Source: Amazonocrinis nigriterrae CENA67 (GTDB taxonomy: Bacteria; Cyanobacteriota; Cyanobacteriia; Cyanobacteriales; Nostocaceae). Taken from it: a stretch of DNA of 64,000 nucleotides. The notes under the pieces were generated by a model that worked only from the letters and a program-made list of their open reading frames with translations, had not been told where the DNA came from and searched no databases. Both the position numbers and the translations under genes were made by a program. Where the stretch lies: positions 45,101 through 109,100 of the forward strand of contig NZ_JAECZC010000062.1 of the NCBI RefSeq assembly GCF_016056305.1. Direction: 5' to 3'. This document shows, in pieces, positions 26,396 to 35,973 of the stretch (position 1 is its first letter; every line of letters starts with the position of its first letter).

Positions 26396-27634
26396 TCAAA
26401 TAAACAGTTTTTGCAGTGAGCCTTTTTTGAATTTTTCGGTTTGCTCGATTTGGCGGGAGAGGGTTTCGATTTTGTGATCGATGGCGGCTATAAAATTAGT
26501 TATTTTCTCTTGTTCGTTTTCAACTGGGAATGGAACAGATAAAGTATAAAAATCTTTTTCTCCAATGTTTAATAGTCCATCCATTCTCGCAGAAGAAGAA
26601 ATAAGTTTGCGAAGTTGTCTATCTAGAATGCCTGTTAAAAAATATTGAGCAAAAAAAGACTTAACGCCATGAGTTAATTGAAAAGTTCTATAAACAAATG
26701 GAATTAAAGCCTCTTCATATTCTTTCATTAGATAAATACAACCATAAGGAAAAGCTTTAGATGCACCTCTGTTATAAGAAAATTCACCCTTGTGTATCAA
26801 AGTGTATTTATCTAAGCTTGAACCAGCTATAACTTGATTAAATCTTTCTTTCTGGTCTAAAAACCCAAAACCAGCAGAAATAGACATTACTGGAAGTTCT
26901 TTTTCAAACTCAAGAGTTCTTTTTATAGGTTTTGCAATATCACTTAACTTTTTCCTTTTCCAATCAGGGAAGGGGGAACCGATCGCATCTTTAAACCGAA
27001 TTTTCTGAGAAAAGATTTTTTGCATTACGCCGCGTTTGTAGGTCTGCAAGAGTTCCTGCTTGCGGCGGAGTTGGGTTAGACGGCGATCGACTGCCCCCAA
27101 CAAACTAGCAATCTTTTCTTGTTCGGCGATCAAAGGTCTGACAACAACTAATCTTTTCAATTGGGAAATATCTAATTTGCCAGTTCCAACATTTGTACTA
27201 GATACCAAAGATTTTATGAGATTTTCTTTAGACTTAAACCAGTAGAACAAAAAAGGTAGTTCTCTCTTGTTTCGGATATTTAAACATTTAATATCCTGAT
27301 TAAATGCCAAATCTCTACCTGCTATACCGATGGGAATACGCTTATAAAGCATCATTCCACGTACAAGAATTAAAATTGAACCTTTGGTGGCTAATTTTGA
27401 GCCATTCTCTAAGCCAAGTTGTGTTATTCTCTGATCGGAACTAAGCAAGATATCGTCATACATTGACGAGGCACTAATCCAAGGAATAGCACCACCCCAA
27501 TAATCTGAATTATCTTTAGATGGTGTTCCACCTGAACTCCATTCAGCCAATTCTCCTAAAGTTTTGGGTTGCCAATCTCCTTCAAACTCAGGAAACCGCA
27601 ACTGAGGCAAATTTTTGTTTAACTTCTTACTCAT
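26396..27634 (-). CDS. hsdS: Type I restriction enzyme specificity subunit (HsdS)
   Basis: This 412-residue subunit has two target-recognition domains (about 15-165 and 225-375). Each is followed by a long conserved helix: IASLLGAVDRRLTQLRRKQELL near 174-195 and KITNFIAAIDHKIETLSRQIEQ near 382-403. This half-symmetric layout defines HsdS and fixes the bipartite recognition sequence, which cannot be read from the protein. The first base of its ATG is shared within a 4-bp overlap with hsdM, so the two are translationally coupled. The spacer to the next gene is 68 bp. Confidence 0.94.
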   Translation of the reverse strand: MSKKLNKNLPQLRFPEFEGDWQPKTLGELAEWSSGGTPSKDNSDYWGGAIPWISASSMYDDILLSSDQRITQLGLENGSKLATKGSILILVRGMMLYKRIPIGIAGRDLAFNQDIKCLNIRNKRELPFLFYWFKSKENLIKSLVSSTNVGTGKLDISQLKRLVVVRPLIAEQEKIASLLGAVDRRLTQLRRKQELLQTYKRGVMQKIFSQKIRFKDAIGSPFPDWKRKKLSDIAKPIKRTLEFEKELPVMSISAGFGFLDQKERFNQVIAGSSLDKYTLIHKGEFSYNRGASKAFPYGCIYLMKEYEEALIPFVYRTFQLTHGVKSFFAQYFLTGILDRQLRKLISSSARMDGLLNIGEKDFYTLSVPFPVENEQEKITNFIAAIDHKIETLSRQIEQTEKFKKGSLQKLFI

Positions 27635-29253
27635 AAAGGTGCCTCAATCCCCAATTCCTCACAAAACCCACGAATCAGCCGATCTGTCTCCACCATCTCC
27701 AGATCAATTTCTCGAATTTCCCGCGCCACCGCGTCTAAATCAATCTCCTCCTCCTCCTCAAAGGTATCCACATAACGGGGAATATTTAAATTAAAATCAT
27801 TCTCCTCAATTTCCGTTAACGGGGCGCGATAACTATACTTCTCCTCCGCCAACCGTTGCCGATAGGTAGAGACAATTTTGTCAACATCCTCATCCCGCAA
27901 ATAATTCTGATTCTTCGCTTTTTCAAAATAGGCACTGGCATCAATAAATAAAATATCTTCAGGATTTTCCCGACACTTCTTAAACACCAAAATACAAGTC
28001 GGGATACTCGTCCCATAAAAAATATTCGCAGGCAACCCAATCACTGCATCTAACCAATTCCTTTCCTTGATTACATACTTGCGAATCTGCCCCTCTGCCG
28101 CACCACGAAACAAAACCCCGTGGGGCAACACCACCGCCATAATGCCATTATCATCTAGGTGATGGATCATGTGTTGTACAAACGCAAAATCAGCCTTAGA
28201 AGCAGGGGCTAACTTCCCATACTGACTAAAGCGATCATCCGACTCAAATAACTTATTCGCACTCCAATTCGCCGAAAATGGCGGATTTGCCACCACCGCC
28301 TCAAACCGCATTCCCTCATGCTGGGGGTTCTCTAACGTATCCTCCTGGCGCAGATCAAAATTGCGATAATGCACCCCATGCAAAATCATGTTCATTCGCG
28401 CCAGGTTGTAAGTTGTGCGGTTCATTTCTTGCCCATAGAAATCCCCGACTGATTCCACCTCCCTCGCCACCCGCAGCAACAAAGAACCCGATCCACAAGT
28501 GGGGTCATACACCGACTTCAGACGACTCTTCCCCGTCGTCACAATCTTCGCCAACACCTTAGACACCTGCTGCGGCGTGTAAAACTCCCCTGCCTTTTTA
28601 CCTGCACCACTGGCAAACTGCCCAATCAAATATTCATAGGCATCTCCCAGCACGTCGCTCTCGGTTTCCTCTAGCCGAAAATCAATCTTATTTAGATGCA
28701 CTAAAATTTTGGCAATCAAAGCATTTTTCGCCTTCGGAGTCCGCCCCAACTTCGTCGAATTCAGATCCAGATCCTCAAACAAATGATCAAAATCTTCCTC
28801 ACTTTCCTTGCCCATTGTGGAGCGTTCAATACTGTTAAGCACCTGGGCGAGATCATCCAAAATAAAATTTGACGACTCAAAATCCTCATCCCTCAAATTT
28901 TCTTCATGGGCTTTTTTCGCCCCTAACGCCCGCTCCGCTAAAGAACTGAACAATTCCGACGGCTTCAGAAAATATCCCAGCGTGGCGATCGACTCGTCCC
29001 GAATCGCCTCTATATATTCTTGCCCCTCCTCCGAAGATTCATCAATCTTCAGAAAGTCAATGCCATCTTCGGCTAAAACTTCATTGGCATAAAGATGCTG
29101 CCGCTCAGAGAGGTACTTATAGAAAATAAATCCTAAGCAATAATCCCGAAACTCATCAGCATTCATCTTGCCCCGAAGCGAGTCGGCAATATTCCAAAGC
29201 TGGGTTTCTAGTTTTTTCTTGTGTCCGTTTTGTCCGTTCAGTCCGTTCGTCAT
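27631..29253 (-). CDS. hsdM: Type I DNA N6-adenine methyltransferase subunit (HsdM)
   Basis: This 540-residue methyltransferase has an N-terminal helical HsdM_N region (about 12-150), SAM motif I DPTCGSGS (250-257) and the catalytic NPPF (323-326) of N6-adenine methylases. Alone with HsdS it protects host DNA; with HsdR it restricts. It is the first gene of the operon hsdM-hsdS-antitoxin-toxin-uma2-hsdR. The N-terminal NGLNGQNG stretch comes from a short TCCGTTCAG-type repeat at the start of the gene. Confidence 0.95.
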   Translation of the reverse strand: MTNGLNGQNGHKKKLETQLWNIADSLRGKMNADEFRDYCLGFIFYKYLSERQHLYANEVLAEDGIDFLKIDESSEEGQEYIEAIRDESIATLGYFLKPSELFSSLAERALGAKKAHEENLRDEDFESSNFILDDLAQVLNSIERSTMGKESEEDFDHLFEDLDLNSTKLGRTPKAKNALIAKILVHLNKIDFRLEETESDVLGDAYEYLIGQFASGAGKKAGEFYTPQQVSKVLAKIVTTGKSRLKSVYDPTCGSGSLLLRVAREVESVGDFYGQEMNRTTYNLARMNMILHGVHYRNFDLRQEDTLENPQHEGMRFEAVVANPPFSANWSANKLFESDDRFSQYGKLAPASKADFAFVQHMIHHLDDNGIMAVVLPHGVLFRGAAEGQIRKYVIKERNWLDAVIGLPANIFYGTSIPTCILVFKKCRENPEDILFIDASAYFEKAKNQNYLRDEDVDKIVSTYRQRLAEEKYSYRAPLTEIEENDFNLNIPRYVDTFEEEEEIDLDAVAREIREIDLEMVETDRLIRGFCEELGIEAPL

Positions 29254-29314
29254 TTATCTCTCGTACTGGGCGATCGCTAGCACCGCCAAGAAGTGGTATC
29301 TGAGCAACGTATAG

Positions 29315-29485
29315 ACTAACACACAAGATGATTCGTTGGTACAGTGCGTAAGTCCTAATATTGTGCTAGATGAGCATGGCAAGTTTATAGTGATTGACCC
29401 GCGTGACAAAACGCCGCTAAAGATACTAATTGCTTACCAGGAATCAAAACCTCAACTTTGCGATCGCATTTTTGATATTTGCTAA
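29315..29485 (+). pseudogene. Coding remnant of unknown origin
   Basis: An open stretch of about 56 codons ends at TAA 29483-29485 and reads protein-like (VLDEHGKFIVIDPRDKTPLK). It lacks an ATG and is preceded closely by an in-frame TAG. Family not recognised. Likely a fragment left after deletion upstream of hsdM. Confidence 0.35.
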
Positions 29486-29859
29486 TCAAGTTGACTCTAA
29501 CTCTTCTATGCTCATTGTCGAATTTCACCTTCTGCTTTACCAAAGTTACTTTTCGTTCCCTTAGTAAAAGTTACGCTACGCCCCGGTTCTGCATCCTTAA
29601 CCGTATCATCAAAGGTTAGCGGAAGTTGCTGAAGGAATAACCCAACCTTATCAAGCTACGAATCACTTGTGCGATCGTAGTCAGTAATTTGACCTCGATA
29701 TTTGAGCAACGCCTAACGGCATAAAGCCACGAATCATAGCAAAGGTGAAAACCCTTAACTGAGGAAGGTTTATTGACAATTGACGCAAAATCTGCGACTT
29801 TTGGGGACTAGATAACATTGCGATCGCCAATTTTACCCCAACTTGAGGATGTGGCGTTT

Positions 29860-29898
29860 GCCCTGGGGCGCTACTTCACCGCAGTGGCTCCCCAGGGC
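29860..29898. repeat. Hairpin repeat GCCCTGGGG...CCCCAGGGC
   Basis: Nine-base perfect arms enclose a 21-base loop. The flanks add GGCGTT...AACGCC pairing (29853-29858 with about 29929-29934). Likely a dispersed spacer element. Confidence 0.65.
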
Positions 29899-29939
29899 AG
29901 AAGACACAGCTAGCTTAGCTACGCTAACGCCACGACCAA

Positions 29940-30716
29940 TTAATATTTAGTACCAGAATTTACTCTATCAGCAGGATCGCGATAAACTTTAGGTTGTTGT
30001 CGATTACGAGCTAAACCTGCTAAACCTGCTAAGCCAAGTAAACCTAACCAACCCCAATCAGAGCCGTCTTCGTTCCTCTGCTCACTATCTGTTTGATAGC
30101 GTGTTGTATCTGTATTTGTTTCATTGCCTGTAGTACCAGTGCCAGGAGCCGTATTTGTCGTAGTACCAGTACCTGTAGTACCAGTGCCAGGAGCCGTATT
30201 TGTTGTAGTACCAGAACCTGTTGTACCAGTACCAAATGTACCGTCAGCACCAGTACCAGGAGCCGTATTTGTTGTAGTACCAGAACCTGTTGTACCAGTA
30301 CCAAATGTACCGTCAGTACCAGAAGTTGTGCCAGAACCTGTAGTACCAGTACCAGGAGCCGTATTTGTTGTAGTACCAGAACCTGTTGTACCAGTACCAA
30401 ATGTACCGTCAGTACCAGAAGTTGTGCCAGAACCTGTAGTACCAGTGCCAGGAGCCGTATTTATTGTAGTACCAGAGCCTGTAGTGCCAGTACCTGTAGT
30501 ACCAGTGCCAGGAGCTGTATTTGTTGTAGTACCAGAGCCTGTAGTGCCAGTGCCAGAAGTTGTGCCAGAACCTGTTGTACCAGTGCTGGAGCTGGTGCCA
30601 GAACTAGAACCAGTTCCACCACTTTGAGCAGAAACTGACATAGATAACGGTACAGCTATAAAACTTAAAGCGAACAGACCCGCGAAAACAGATTTGGATA
30701 AGTGAGAAGATCTCAT
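29940..30716 (-). CDS. Secreted Gly/Thr/Ser repeat protein with WGxxGxxG-type C-terminus
   Basis: This 258-residue protein has a signal peptide (residues 1-31, ending VSAQS). A long low-complexity region (about 32-205) follows, built from [10 protein letters not shown] and TNTAPGTG modules. Then come a polar stretch with [21 protein letters not shown] (about 218-238) and a short charged tail. The final part resembles the WGxxGxxG C-terminal sorting/anchor motif seen in cyanobacterial secreted proteins. Both strands of the repeat stay open in several frames, a by-product of the codon pattern. Function unknown; an extracellular or envelope role is inferred. Confidence 0.82.
   Translation of the reverse strand: MRSSHLSKSVFAGLFALSFIAVPLSMSVSAQSGGTGSSSGTSSSTGTTGSGTTSGTGTTGSGTTTNTAPGTGTTGTGTTGSGTTINTAPGTGTTGSGTTSGTDGTFGTGTTGSGTTTNTAPGTGTTGSGTTSGTDGTFGTGTTGSGTTTNTAPGTGADGTFGTGTTGSGTTTNTAPGTGTTGTGTTTNTAPGTGTTGNETNTDTTRYQTDSEQRNEDGSDWGWLGLLGLAGLAGLARNRQQPKVYRDPADRVNSGTKY
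30110..30600. repeat. Nested minisatellite within the Gly/Thr protein gene
   Basis: Units of about 15-18 bp (GTAGTACCAGTGCCAG variants) are arranged into higher-order blocks of roughly 63-120 bp that recur three or more times (e.g. starting near 30190, 30270 and 30360). Unit boundaries preserve frame. Confidence 0.75.
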
Positions 30717-31547
30717 GATTATGGCCCCTTAGATGTTCTAAATTCCTATGGTTTATTTGTTTACTCTTGGACGCTTTGGCATTTGCTAATAATAAACAGA
30801 GAATCTGCCAAATATACTGGCTCTACTACACAAAACTTTAACCATCTGTGCAGATTTGAAAGCTTATTGTCATCTTTTCAATAAGTTTAAAACCTGAATA
30901 TTTTAGGTTCAGCTAATATCTATTAGCTATAAATACAGATGTTTAGACACAAGAAAATTGTTGAATACATGCAATTTCCAAAGAGCAACTAGACATCCAC
31001 ATGTAACAGATAATAACTTGATAGAAAAACAAAACTTTCTATCTGAAGATGCAAATGCTTTATTCCAAAAGAATTAAGTTATTATTCCAAAGTGCTTTCA
31101 TTCCTAATAATTGCTAAATTCAGCCAATAATAAATTAATGACTTTGTTAAATCTAATGTTTAACAAAGTTATAGCATTTGAAGTATGGCAAAGTGCTGAG
31201 AAGCCAGTGTAAAGAGCGCGGTTTCCCGACAGCCGCGCACCTAGCGTTAGAAAACAAGTTTTTTTTTACGGCTTTGAGCAATTAGCAGTTTCCTAAACTA
31301 TGCTTCGACTGCTATATGTAGCAATCCTATTTGAGTTGTGAAAAATATAGATTAGGAAACGAACCGCCAAGGACGCCAAGGACGCAAAGGAAAGAAGAAA
31401 GAGAGATATAATTTTCACGAGTGATTTAGGACTGCTATATTTGAGGACAAGGACTAATCATCAAACATGAGCAATAATCGGCTTGAAACGTACTCCCTGT
31501 TTTCTGATATGTTAAATTGATTTATTTCTCTACCCTTGGCTGAACAC
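30717..31547. other. 831-bp spacer with dispersed repeats, no gene seen
   Basis: AT-rich sequence with no credible frame. A short GC inverted motif (GCGCGG...CCGCGC, about 31217-31238) and a dispersed repeat at 31318-31405 are present. CTAAACTATGCTTCGACTGCTATAT (first part at 31293) also occurs at about 45507, marking another spacer repeat. Confidence 0.5.
31318..31405. repeat. Dispersed spacer repeat (copy A)
   Basis: GTAGCAATCCTATTTGAGTT, then CGAACCGCCAAGGACGCCAA and GAAGAAAGAG, recur at 58476-58556 in the same order with small changes. A copy pair with no coding content. Confidence 0.65.
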
Positions 31548-31823
31548 TTAAGTTAAAATTTTTGATGCCAAAATAGCAATTAATACGGCAAGACCTAACG
31601 CTCTGCGAAAATAATTAACCCCCTCAAATAATTCCAGCCAAGCCCAAGTAAACAGGGAGCCATTTGACAGTACTTCTAACACTGTATTAATTTTGCCAGT
31701 CGTAAAAATTAAAGTCAGTATAGTGGTTACTGCCCAAACAATCAGGGGTAGATTTGGCATTTGAGCTACAACAATTTTGCCCTCGCTGTCACGAAAGGTT
31801 TTATCAAAGAGTGTACTTTCCAT
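31548..31823 (-). CDS. Small two-helix membrane protein
   Basis: This 91-residue protein has two hydrophobic segments (about 23-42, LPLIVWAVTTILTLIF; and about 72-90, ALGLAVLIAILASKIL) joined by a loop with FTWAWLELFEGVNYFRR. The N-terminus is polar. It is conserved-looking but the family is not recognised. The ATG is preceded by AGGAAATAAAAGCT on the minus strand, giving a plausible ribosome site. It is divergent from the hydrolase gene, across a 388-bp spacer with two perfect inverted repeats. Confidence 0.65.
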   Translation of the reverse strand: MESTLFDKTFRDSEGKIVVAQMPNLPLIVWAVTTILTLIFTTGKINTVLEVLSNGSLFTWAWLELFEGVNYFRRALGLAVLIAILASKILT

Positions 31824-31892
31824 AGCTTTTATTTCCTAGTCAGTTAAAATTGGCAATTTACGAAATATACCAAGTGGGTGATTGACAATATG

Positions 31893-31910
31893 CTTACATT
31901 TAAATGTAAG
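31893..31910. promoter_or_regulatory. 18-bp perfect palindrome, possible operator
   Basis: CTTACATTTAAATGTAAG is self-complementary and lies 70 bp upstream of the small membrane protein gene, in the divergent spacer. Candidate binding site for a dimeric regulator; regulator unknown. Confidence 0.4.
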
Positions 31911-31996
31911 TTACTAAATGTTATTAAAACATTAAAACAATATACTTACCAAGCATCTAATTGCTGAAATGAGAATCATAAAATATATTCATTTAT

Positions 31997-32018
31997 GAGT
32001 ATATTCCAAGGTATACTC
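31997..32018. promoter_or_regulatory. Inverted repeat GAGTATA-N8-TATACTC
   Basis: Seven-base perfect arms with an 8-base spacer lie 194 bp upstream of the alpha/beta hydrolase start. Operator-like; no regulator is linked. Confidence 0.35.
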
Positions 32019-32211
32019 ACACTCAATTCGCCAATATCTCTTCCATCGTACACATGGTTTTCAAGCCGAGTATGGAGGGTGGTTCCCATGCTGAGGTTAA
32101 CAAATTACCAAGTGAGGACAATAGGTATAAATCATCCTTGAGGTTGAAAAATTCAGAAGTGCAAGTATGGTATGAAGCTAAAGAACAACGCAGTTAAAAA
32201 GGTTCAGGCTC

Positions 32212-33339
32212 ATGCTGTTCATGCCTCATAATTTTCTGCTCGTCTGGTTGGCTCAACTACTGTCAGTTGGGGTACTTGGTACTGGAATCTATCTTATTTA
32301 TGAGTGGTATGAACGGGAATTGGTAGGAACAGCATATTTAGTAGGCGGACTGGTAATGGTTTTGTGGACTTTTGCTGGTCGCTTTATCAGTTTACCTCTG
32401 CTACGTCGTCCTGGAGTAGAAGAACCTAAATTCATGCGTAGTAAAACTGTCAAGCGCTTATCACAACCAGATGGTAGCGTATTGCAAGTAGAGTTTTTTG
32501 GGCCATCAGATGCCCAACCAATTATCATGTCACACGGCTGGGGGCCCAACAGTACAGTATGGTACTATGCCAAACGACAACTAAGCGATCGCTTTCGAGT
32601 GATTGTTTGGGATCTACCAGGGTTGGGAAAATCCTCTAGACCAAAAAATAACGATTACTCTTTGGAAAAATATGCTCGCGATTTAGAAGCTGTTATTAGC
32701 ATTGCTGGAGATAAACCTGTTATTCTGCTAGGGCACAGTATGGGTGGAATGATTAACCTGACATTTTGTCGACTGTTTCCAGAGCAGTTGCGGCGACGGG
32801 TGGCAAGTTTAATCTTAGTGGATACTACTTACACTAATCCAGTCAAAACTTGTATATTTAGTAGTTGGGTACGCAAATTGCAAAAACCCCTGCTCGAACC
32901 TTTGTTATACCTCACTATCTTGCTATCACCCATTTTGTGGTTGATGACTTGGCTTTCCTATTTCAATGGTTTACTGTATATCAGTGTAGAATTGTCTGGT
33001 TTCACTGGTACTGAAACACGCGGTCAACTCAATTTTGCAAGTTTGTTATCAGCGTTGGGTTCGCCTGGTGTTTTGGCTCGTGGTACCCTGGCAATGTTCA
33101 AGTTCGATGAAACACAGACATTAGCAAAAATTAACGTTCCTGTTTTGGTTGTCTCTGGTGCTTCAGATATAGCCACTAAACCTGTTGCAAGCGATCGCAT
33201 GGTAGCAGAATTACCTCATGCTCAAAAAGTTACTATCAAACCAGGTGGACACATGGCGTTGATGGAGCAAAATCATCAATTTGCCGAAGCTGTTAACGCA
33301 TTTTGCAACCGTGAAAGCGATCGCCATATAATCGAGTAA
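32212..33339 (+). CDS. Alpha/beta hydrolase with N-terminal membrane region
   Basis: This 375-residue protein has one or two hydrophobic segments at the N-terminus (about 7-30 and 40-60), then an alpha/beta-hydrolase domain. The oxyanion-hole region is MSHGWGPNS (about 106-114), the nucleophile is S176 in GHSMGG, the acid is in GASDIATKP, and the His is in GGHMAL. A hydrophobic lid stretch (about 235-258) suggests a lipidic or hydrophobic substrate. No close functional assignment is possible. Monocistronic. Confidence 0.85.
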   Translation: MLFMPHNFLLVWLAQLLSVGVLGTGIYLIYEWYERELVGTAYLVGGLVMVLWTFAGRFISLPLLRRPGVEEPKFMRSKTVKRLSQPDGSVLQVEFFGPSDAQPIIMSHGWGPNSTVWYYAKRQLSDRFRVIVWDLPGLGKSSRPKNNDYSLEKYARDLEAVISIAGDKPVILLGHSMGGMINLTFCRLFPEQLRRRVASLILVDTTYTNPVKTCIFSSWVRKLQKPLLEPLLYLTILLSPILWLMTWLSYFNGLLYISVELSGFTGTETRGQLNFASLLSALGSPGVLARGTLAMFKFDETQTLAKINVPVLVVSGASDIATKPVASDRMVAELPHAQKVTIKPGGHMALMEQNHQFAEAVNAFCNRESDRHIIE

Positions 33340-33359
33340 TATCAAGTTCGCTTAATTAC

Positions 33360-34304
33360 TTATAAAAAGCGACTAGATGCCAATTTTGTCAACCATCTTG
33401 ATGCTTCGTCATACGATTTGAACTGGCTTTCACTGGCACGGAACTCTTTTGTATGAACCATTTTTTTGCCGTGAACTAACTTCGTGCCGTAATACTTATG
33501 CAACAATTCGTGATACAACACAAACTTAACTACAAATTCAGGTACTTTAGGATTATCAAGGGTTAAACTCATCACTACCCTATCTCTAGCTGTCTCATAG
33601 TGTCCAAATTTACGGTAAGTGTTAATTCGGCTCCATGCTAGACGCGGTTTGGCAAGACTTGCCGCGAAATATTCATGGTTAATTTTATTAAATAACTCAT
33701 CTAGGTTATAAAACTTTCCTTGTGGGTTTTCTGCCACTACTTCGATAATCAAATCAAGCTCTGACACTACATTAGTGTATCCTTCTGTATTGACAAATGA
33801 TCTGATTAGTTGCGTATTCTGTTGATTCTTGCCAAAAAGAGCAGACTCCACTAATGCTTGCAATACTACTTTTGGTGCATTGATAAACCCTTCACTAATC
33901 ATGATATTAGCTGTGCTATTATTTCTTTTTCCCTGATATAGCCCAGCTAAATTAGTTATGCCTATCATTAGTTGGAGCGACTTTTGACCACGTTGATTCA
34001 GGATTTCTTTGGCAGTTGACAACACATAGCTACTAGCTCTTAGGTGAAGTTCCAAATAATGTTCATTTGTCAAAAACTTGATCCATGAGTAGATTCTACG
34101 GGATGGAGGAGTCAGACTTGCTGGGGTTGCTTGTTGGTTATAACATATTTTTTCAATTGTTGTTGCTGTTATAATTAAATTTTGATTTAATTGTTGTATT
34201 TGAGTTGATTCATAATTAGCTTCAGAAGCTAAATTAAAAACTTTCTGCAATATATTATTTTGTTGCAGTTTGATATTTTTCAGGCGAATACCTTCAACGT
34301 TCAT
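33360..34304 (-). CDS. Putative zinc metallopeptidase (HExxH, SprT/YgjP-like)
   Basis: This 314-residue protein has the zinc motif HELLH near residue 269, inside FVLYHELLHKYYG, with a downstream TKEFRASE segment that may supply the third ligand. Just upstream is TYRKFGHYETARDRVVMSLTL, a strand arrangement seen in SprT/YgjP-like zincins. The N-terminal 200 residues are helical and unassigned. Cytosolic by appearance. Substrate unknown. It converges with the hydrolase gene, with only 20 bp between the stops. Confidence 0.75.
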   Translation of the reverse strand: MNVEGIRLKNIKLQQNNILQKVFNLASEANYESTQIQQLNQNLIITATTIEKICYNQQATPASLTPPSRRIYSWIKFLTNEHYLELHLRASSYVLSTAKEILNQRGQKSLQLMIGITNLAGLYQGKRNNSTANIMISEGFINAPKVVLQALVESALFGKNQQNTQLIRSFVNTEGYTNVVSELDLIIEVVAENPQGKFYNLDELFNKINHEYFAASLAKPRLAWSRINTYRKFGHYETARDRVVMSLTLDNPKVPEFVVKFVLYHELLHKYYGTKLVHGKKMVHTKEFRASESQFKSYDEASRWLTKLASSRFL

Positions 34305-34446
34305 TTGATATTTTAATATAAATAAGTCAATAATTTAGCACATTTTGGTATTTACTTTGGGTGTTAGAATATAACTTTTTGTATCCAAAACTTCAGTGAA
34401 GACGGAAACAGAATTTTATTAGCGATCGCACGTTATAACTACAGCC

Positions 34447-35973
34447 TTACGGTTGATCCACCGTTGGCGAGGATATTTCTTGAGCGTGCCAATCTTGAGC
34501 TAGTTGGCGAATAGACTGTAATTCTTCAGGAGACATTTTATCAAGATTGTTCAAGATAAAGCTCATCCGTCCTTGAGACTGTAATTTATTACGGTGTCGG
34601 TCAAGAAAATCCCAATAAAAGAAGTTGAACGGACAAGCATTTTTACCTGTCCGTTCTTTGTGGTTATAAACACAACTTTTGCAATAGTCACTCATTTTAT
34701 TGATATAGTTAGCGGAAGCAGCATAAGGCTTAGATGCCAATAATCCTCCATCAGCAAATAAACCCATACCAATCACATTTGTCTGCATTACCCAGTCATA
34801 AGCATCAATGAACGCTGCGTGAAACCAGTTTTCCACTGCTTGTGGCTCAAGTCCAGCAATTAATGCAAAATTACTCAACACCATTAACCGCTGAATATGA
34901 TGAGCGTAACCAGTACGTTGCACTTGTGTTAATATCTGGTGTAAACAATTCATTTTGGTTTTACCAGTCCAGAAAAATTCCGGGAGCGGTTGTGTGTGGT
35001 TAAACCAATTTTTGTTTGAGTAATCGGCATCTACAAAATGATAAATACCATGCATATATTCTCGCCAACCCAACACCTGACGAATGAAACCTTCTACACT
35101 ATTTAAAGGCAATTGGTATTGAAAGTAAGCTTGTTGGGCTGCTTGAATTACATCCATTGGTTGGAGTAACCCAATATTCAAGTAAGGAGAAAGCAGTGCG
35201 TGCCACATGGTTTCTTCTCCTGTTACCATTGCATCTTGATAGGGGCCAAAATCTGTTAAACGATGTTGAATAAACCAGTCTAATACTAAGAGTGCTTGTT
35301 GGCGATTTACCCCCCACCGAAATGTTTCTACTTCTCCATAAGTAGTCAAACATAGAGAATTCACTTTAGCTATGACATCAAGTGTAATCTCATCTGGCTC
35401 AAACCATTTCGCCCCAGGTGTATTTAACTTACCTTTGGGCGGTTGACGGTTTTCTTTATCTAAATTCCACTGTCCTGCTACTGGTTTATCTTTATCCATC
35501 AAAATTTGAAAACGCCGCCTTCCTTCTCTATAAAAATCTTCCATCAGTAGACGCTTACGAGATGAAGCCCAATTATTGAATTCTTCTGTACTCCACAAAA
35601 ACTGGTTATTAGGAATCAGAGTTATTTGACAAGGGAGTTCTAAATTTTGAATCATCTTGCTAAATGGTCGGTCATTTGGCATCATCACCCGCAACTGAGT
35701 AATTCCATTTGCCTTGATCCATTCAGTTAGTGGTGTTTCAAAATCTTCAGCTATTTTGTAGGTGACTGAATATTTTAGTTGCTGCAACTCCTGTGCAAAA
35801 TGTCGCATTGCTGACCAAACCAAAATTAGCTTTTGTTGATGGTAAGGTCTTACTTGAACATGATGTAGCGACTCAATCAAAATTACAGGCAGATTATCCT
35901 GATGAGTACAACTTTGCAAAGCTGCTTGTTCTGGCCACAGTTGGTCGCCCAATATCCAAATCCCAATTGTCAT
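34447..35973 (-). CDS. FeS-type bacterial cryptochrome/(6-4) photolyase (PhrB/CryB-like)
   Basis: This 508-residue flavoprotein belongs to the FeS-BCP branch of the photolyase/cryptochrome family. Four cysteines that would hold a [4Fe-4S] cluster are C343, C431, C434 and C447. The spacings (88, 3, 13) equal those I recall for Agrobacterium PhrB. The N-terminal Rossmann-like antenna domain (about 1-140) starts TIGIWILGDQLWP. The FAD domain contains GFIRQVLGWREYMHGIY (about 295-311) and NVIGMGLFADGG. Members repair (6-4) photoproducts or act in signalling. Divergent from the split photolyase at 36085 with 111 bp between, suggesting shared light-stress context. Confidence 0.9.
   Translation of the reverse strand: MTIGIWILGDQLWPEQAALQSCTHQDNLPVILIESLHHVQVRPYHQQKLILVWSAMRHFAQELQQLKYSVTYKIAEDFETPLTEWIKANGITQLRVMMPNDRPFSKMIQNLELPCQITLIPNNQFLWSTEEFNNWASSRKRLLMEDFYREGRRRFQILMDKDKPVAGQWNLDKENRQPPKGKLNTPGAKWFEPDEITLDVIAKVNSLCLTTYGEVETFRWGVNRQQALLVLDWFIQHRLTDFGPYQDAMVTGEETMWHALLSPYLNIGLLQPMDVIQAAQQAYFQYQLPLNSVEGFIRQVLGWREYMHGIYHFVDADYSNKNWFNHTQPLPEFFWTGKTKMNCLHQILTQVQRTGYAHHIQRLMVLSNFALIAGLEPQAVENWFHAAFIDAYDWVMQTNVIGMGLFADGGLLASKPYAASANYINKMSDYCKSCVYNHKERTGKNACPFNFFYWDFLDRHRNKLQSQGRMSFILNNLDKMSPEELQSIRQLAQDWHAQEISSPTVDQP

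Larger units (their letters stand above)
29254..29939. other. Gene-poor 686-bp spacer at the outer edge of the restriction island
   Basis: It contains a fragmentary coding-like stretch (29315-29485, listed separately), several HIP1 sites, and a hairpin repeat at 29860-29898. The mosaic of short phrases (for example GTAAGTCCTA near 29350, also at 37850, 45295 and 63325) suggests repeated insertion and decay. I searched it by eye for a second CAST end (GTCACTGTACA or its complement) and did not find one. Confidence 0.5.

Noticed and set aside
29335..29355. GGTACAGTGCGTAAG as a possible second CAST end
   Set aside because: Only TACAGTG matches; no following TGACA/TGTC motifs, and GCGTAAGTCCT is a common spacer phrase elsewhere in the window.
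30093..30638. Plus-strand frames of 167-181 codons rich in Val/Pro or Cys/Ser/Thr
   Set aside because: Antisense shadows of the Gly/Thr repeat gene; its period keeps several frames open.
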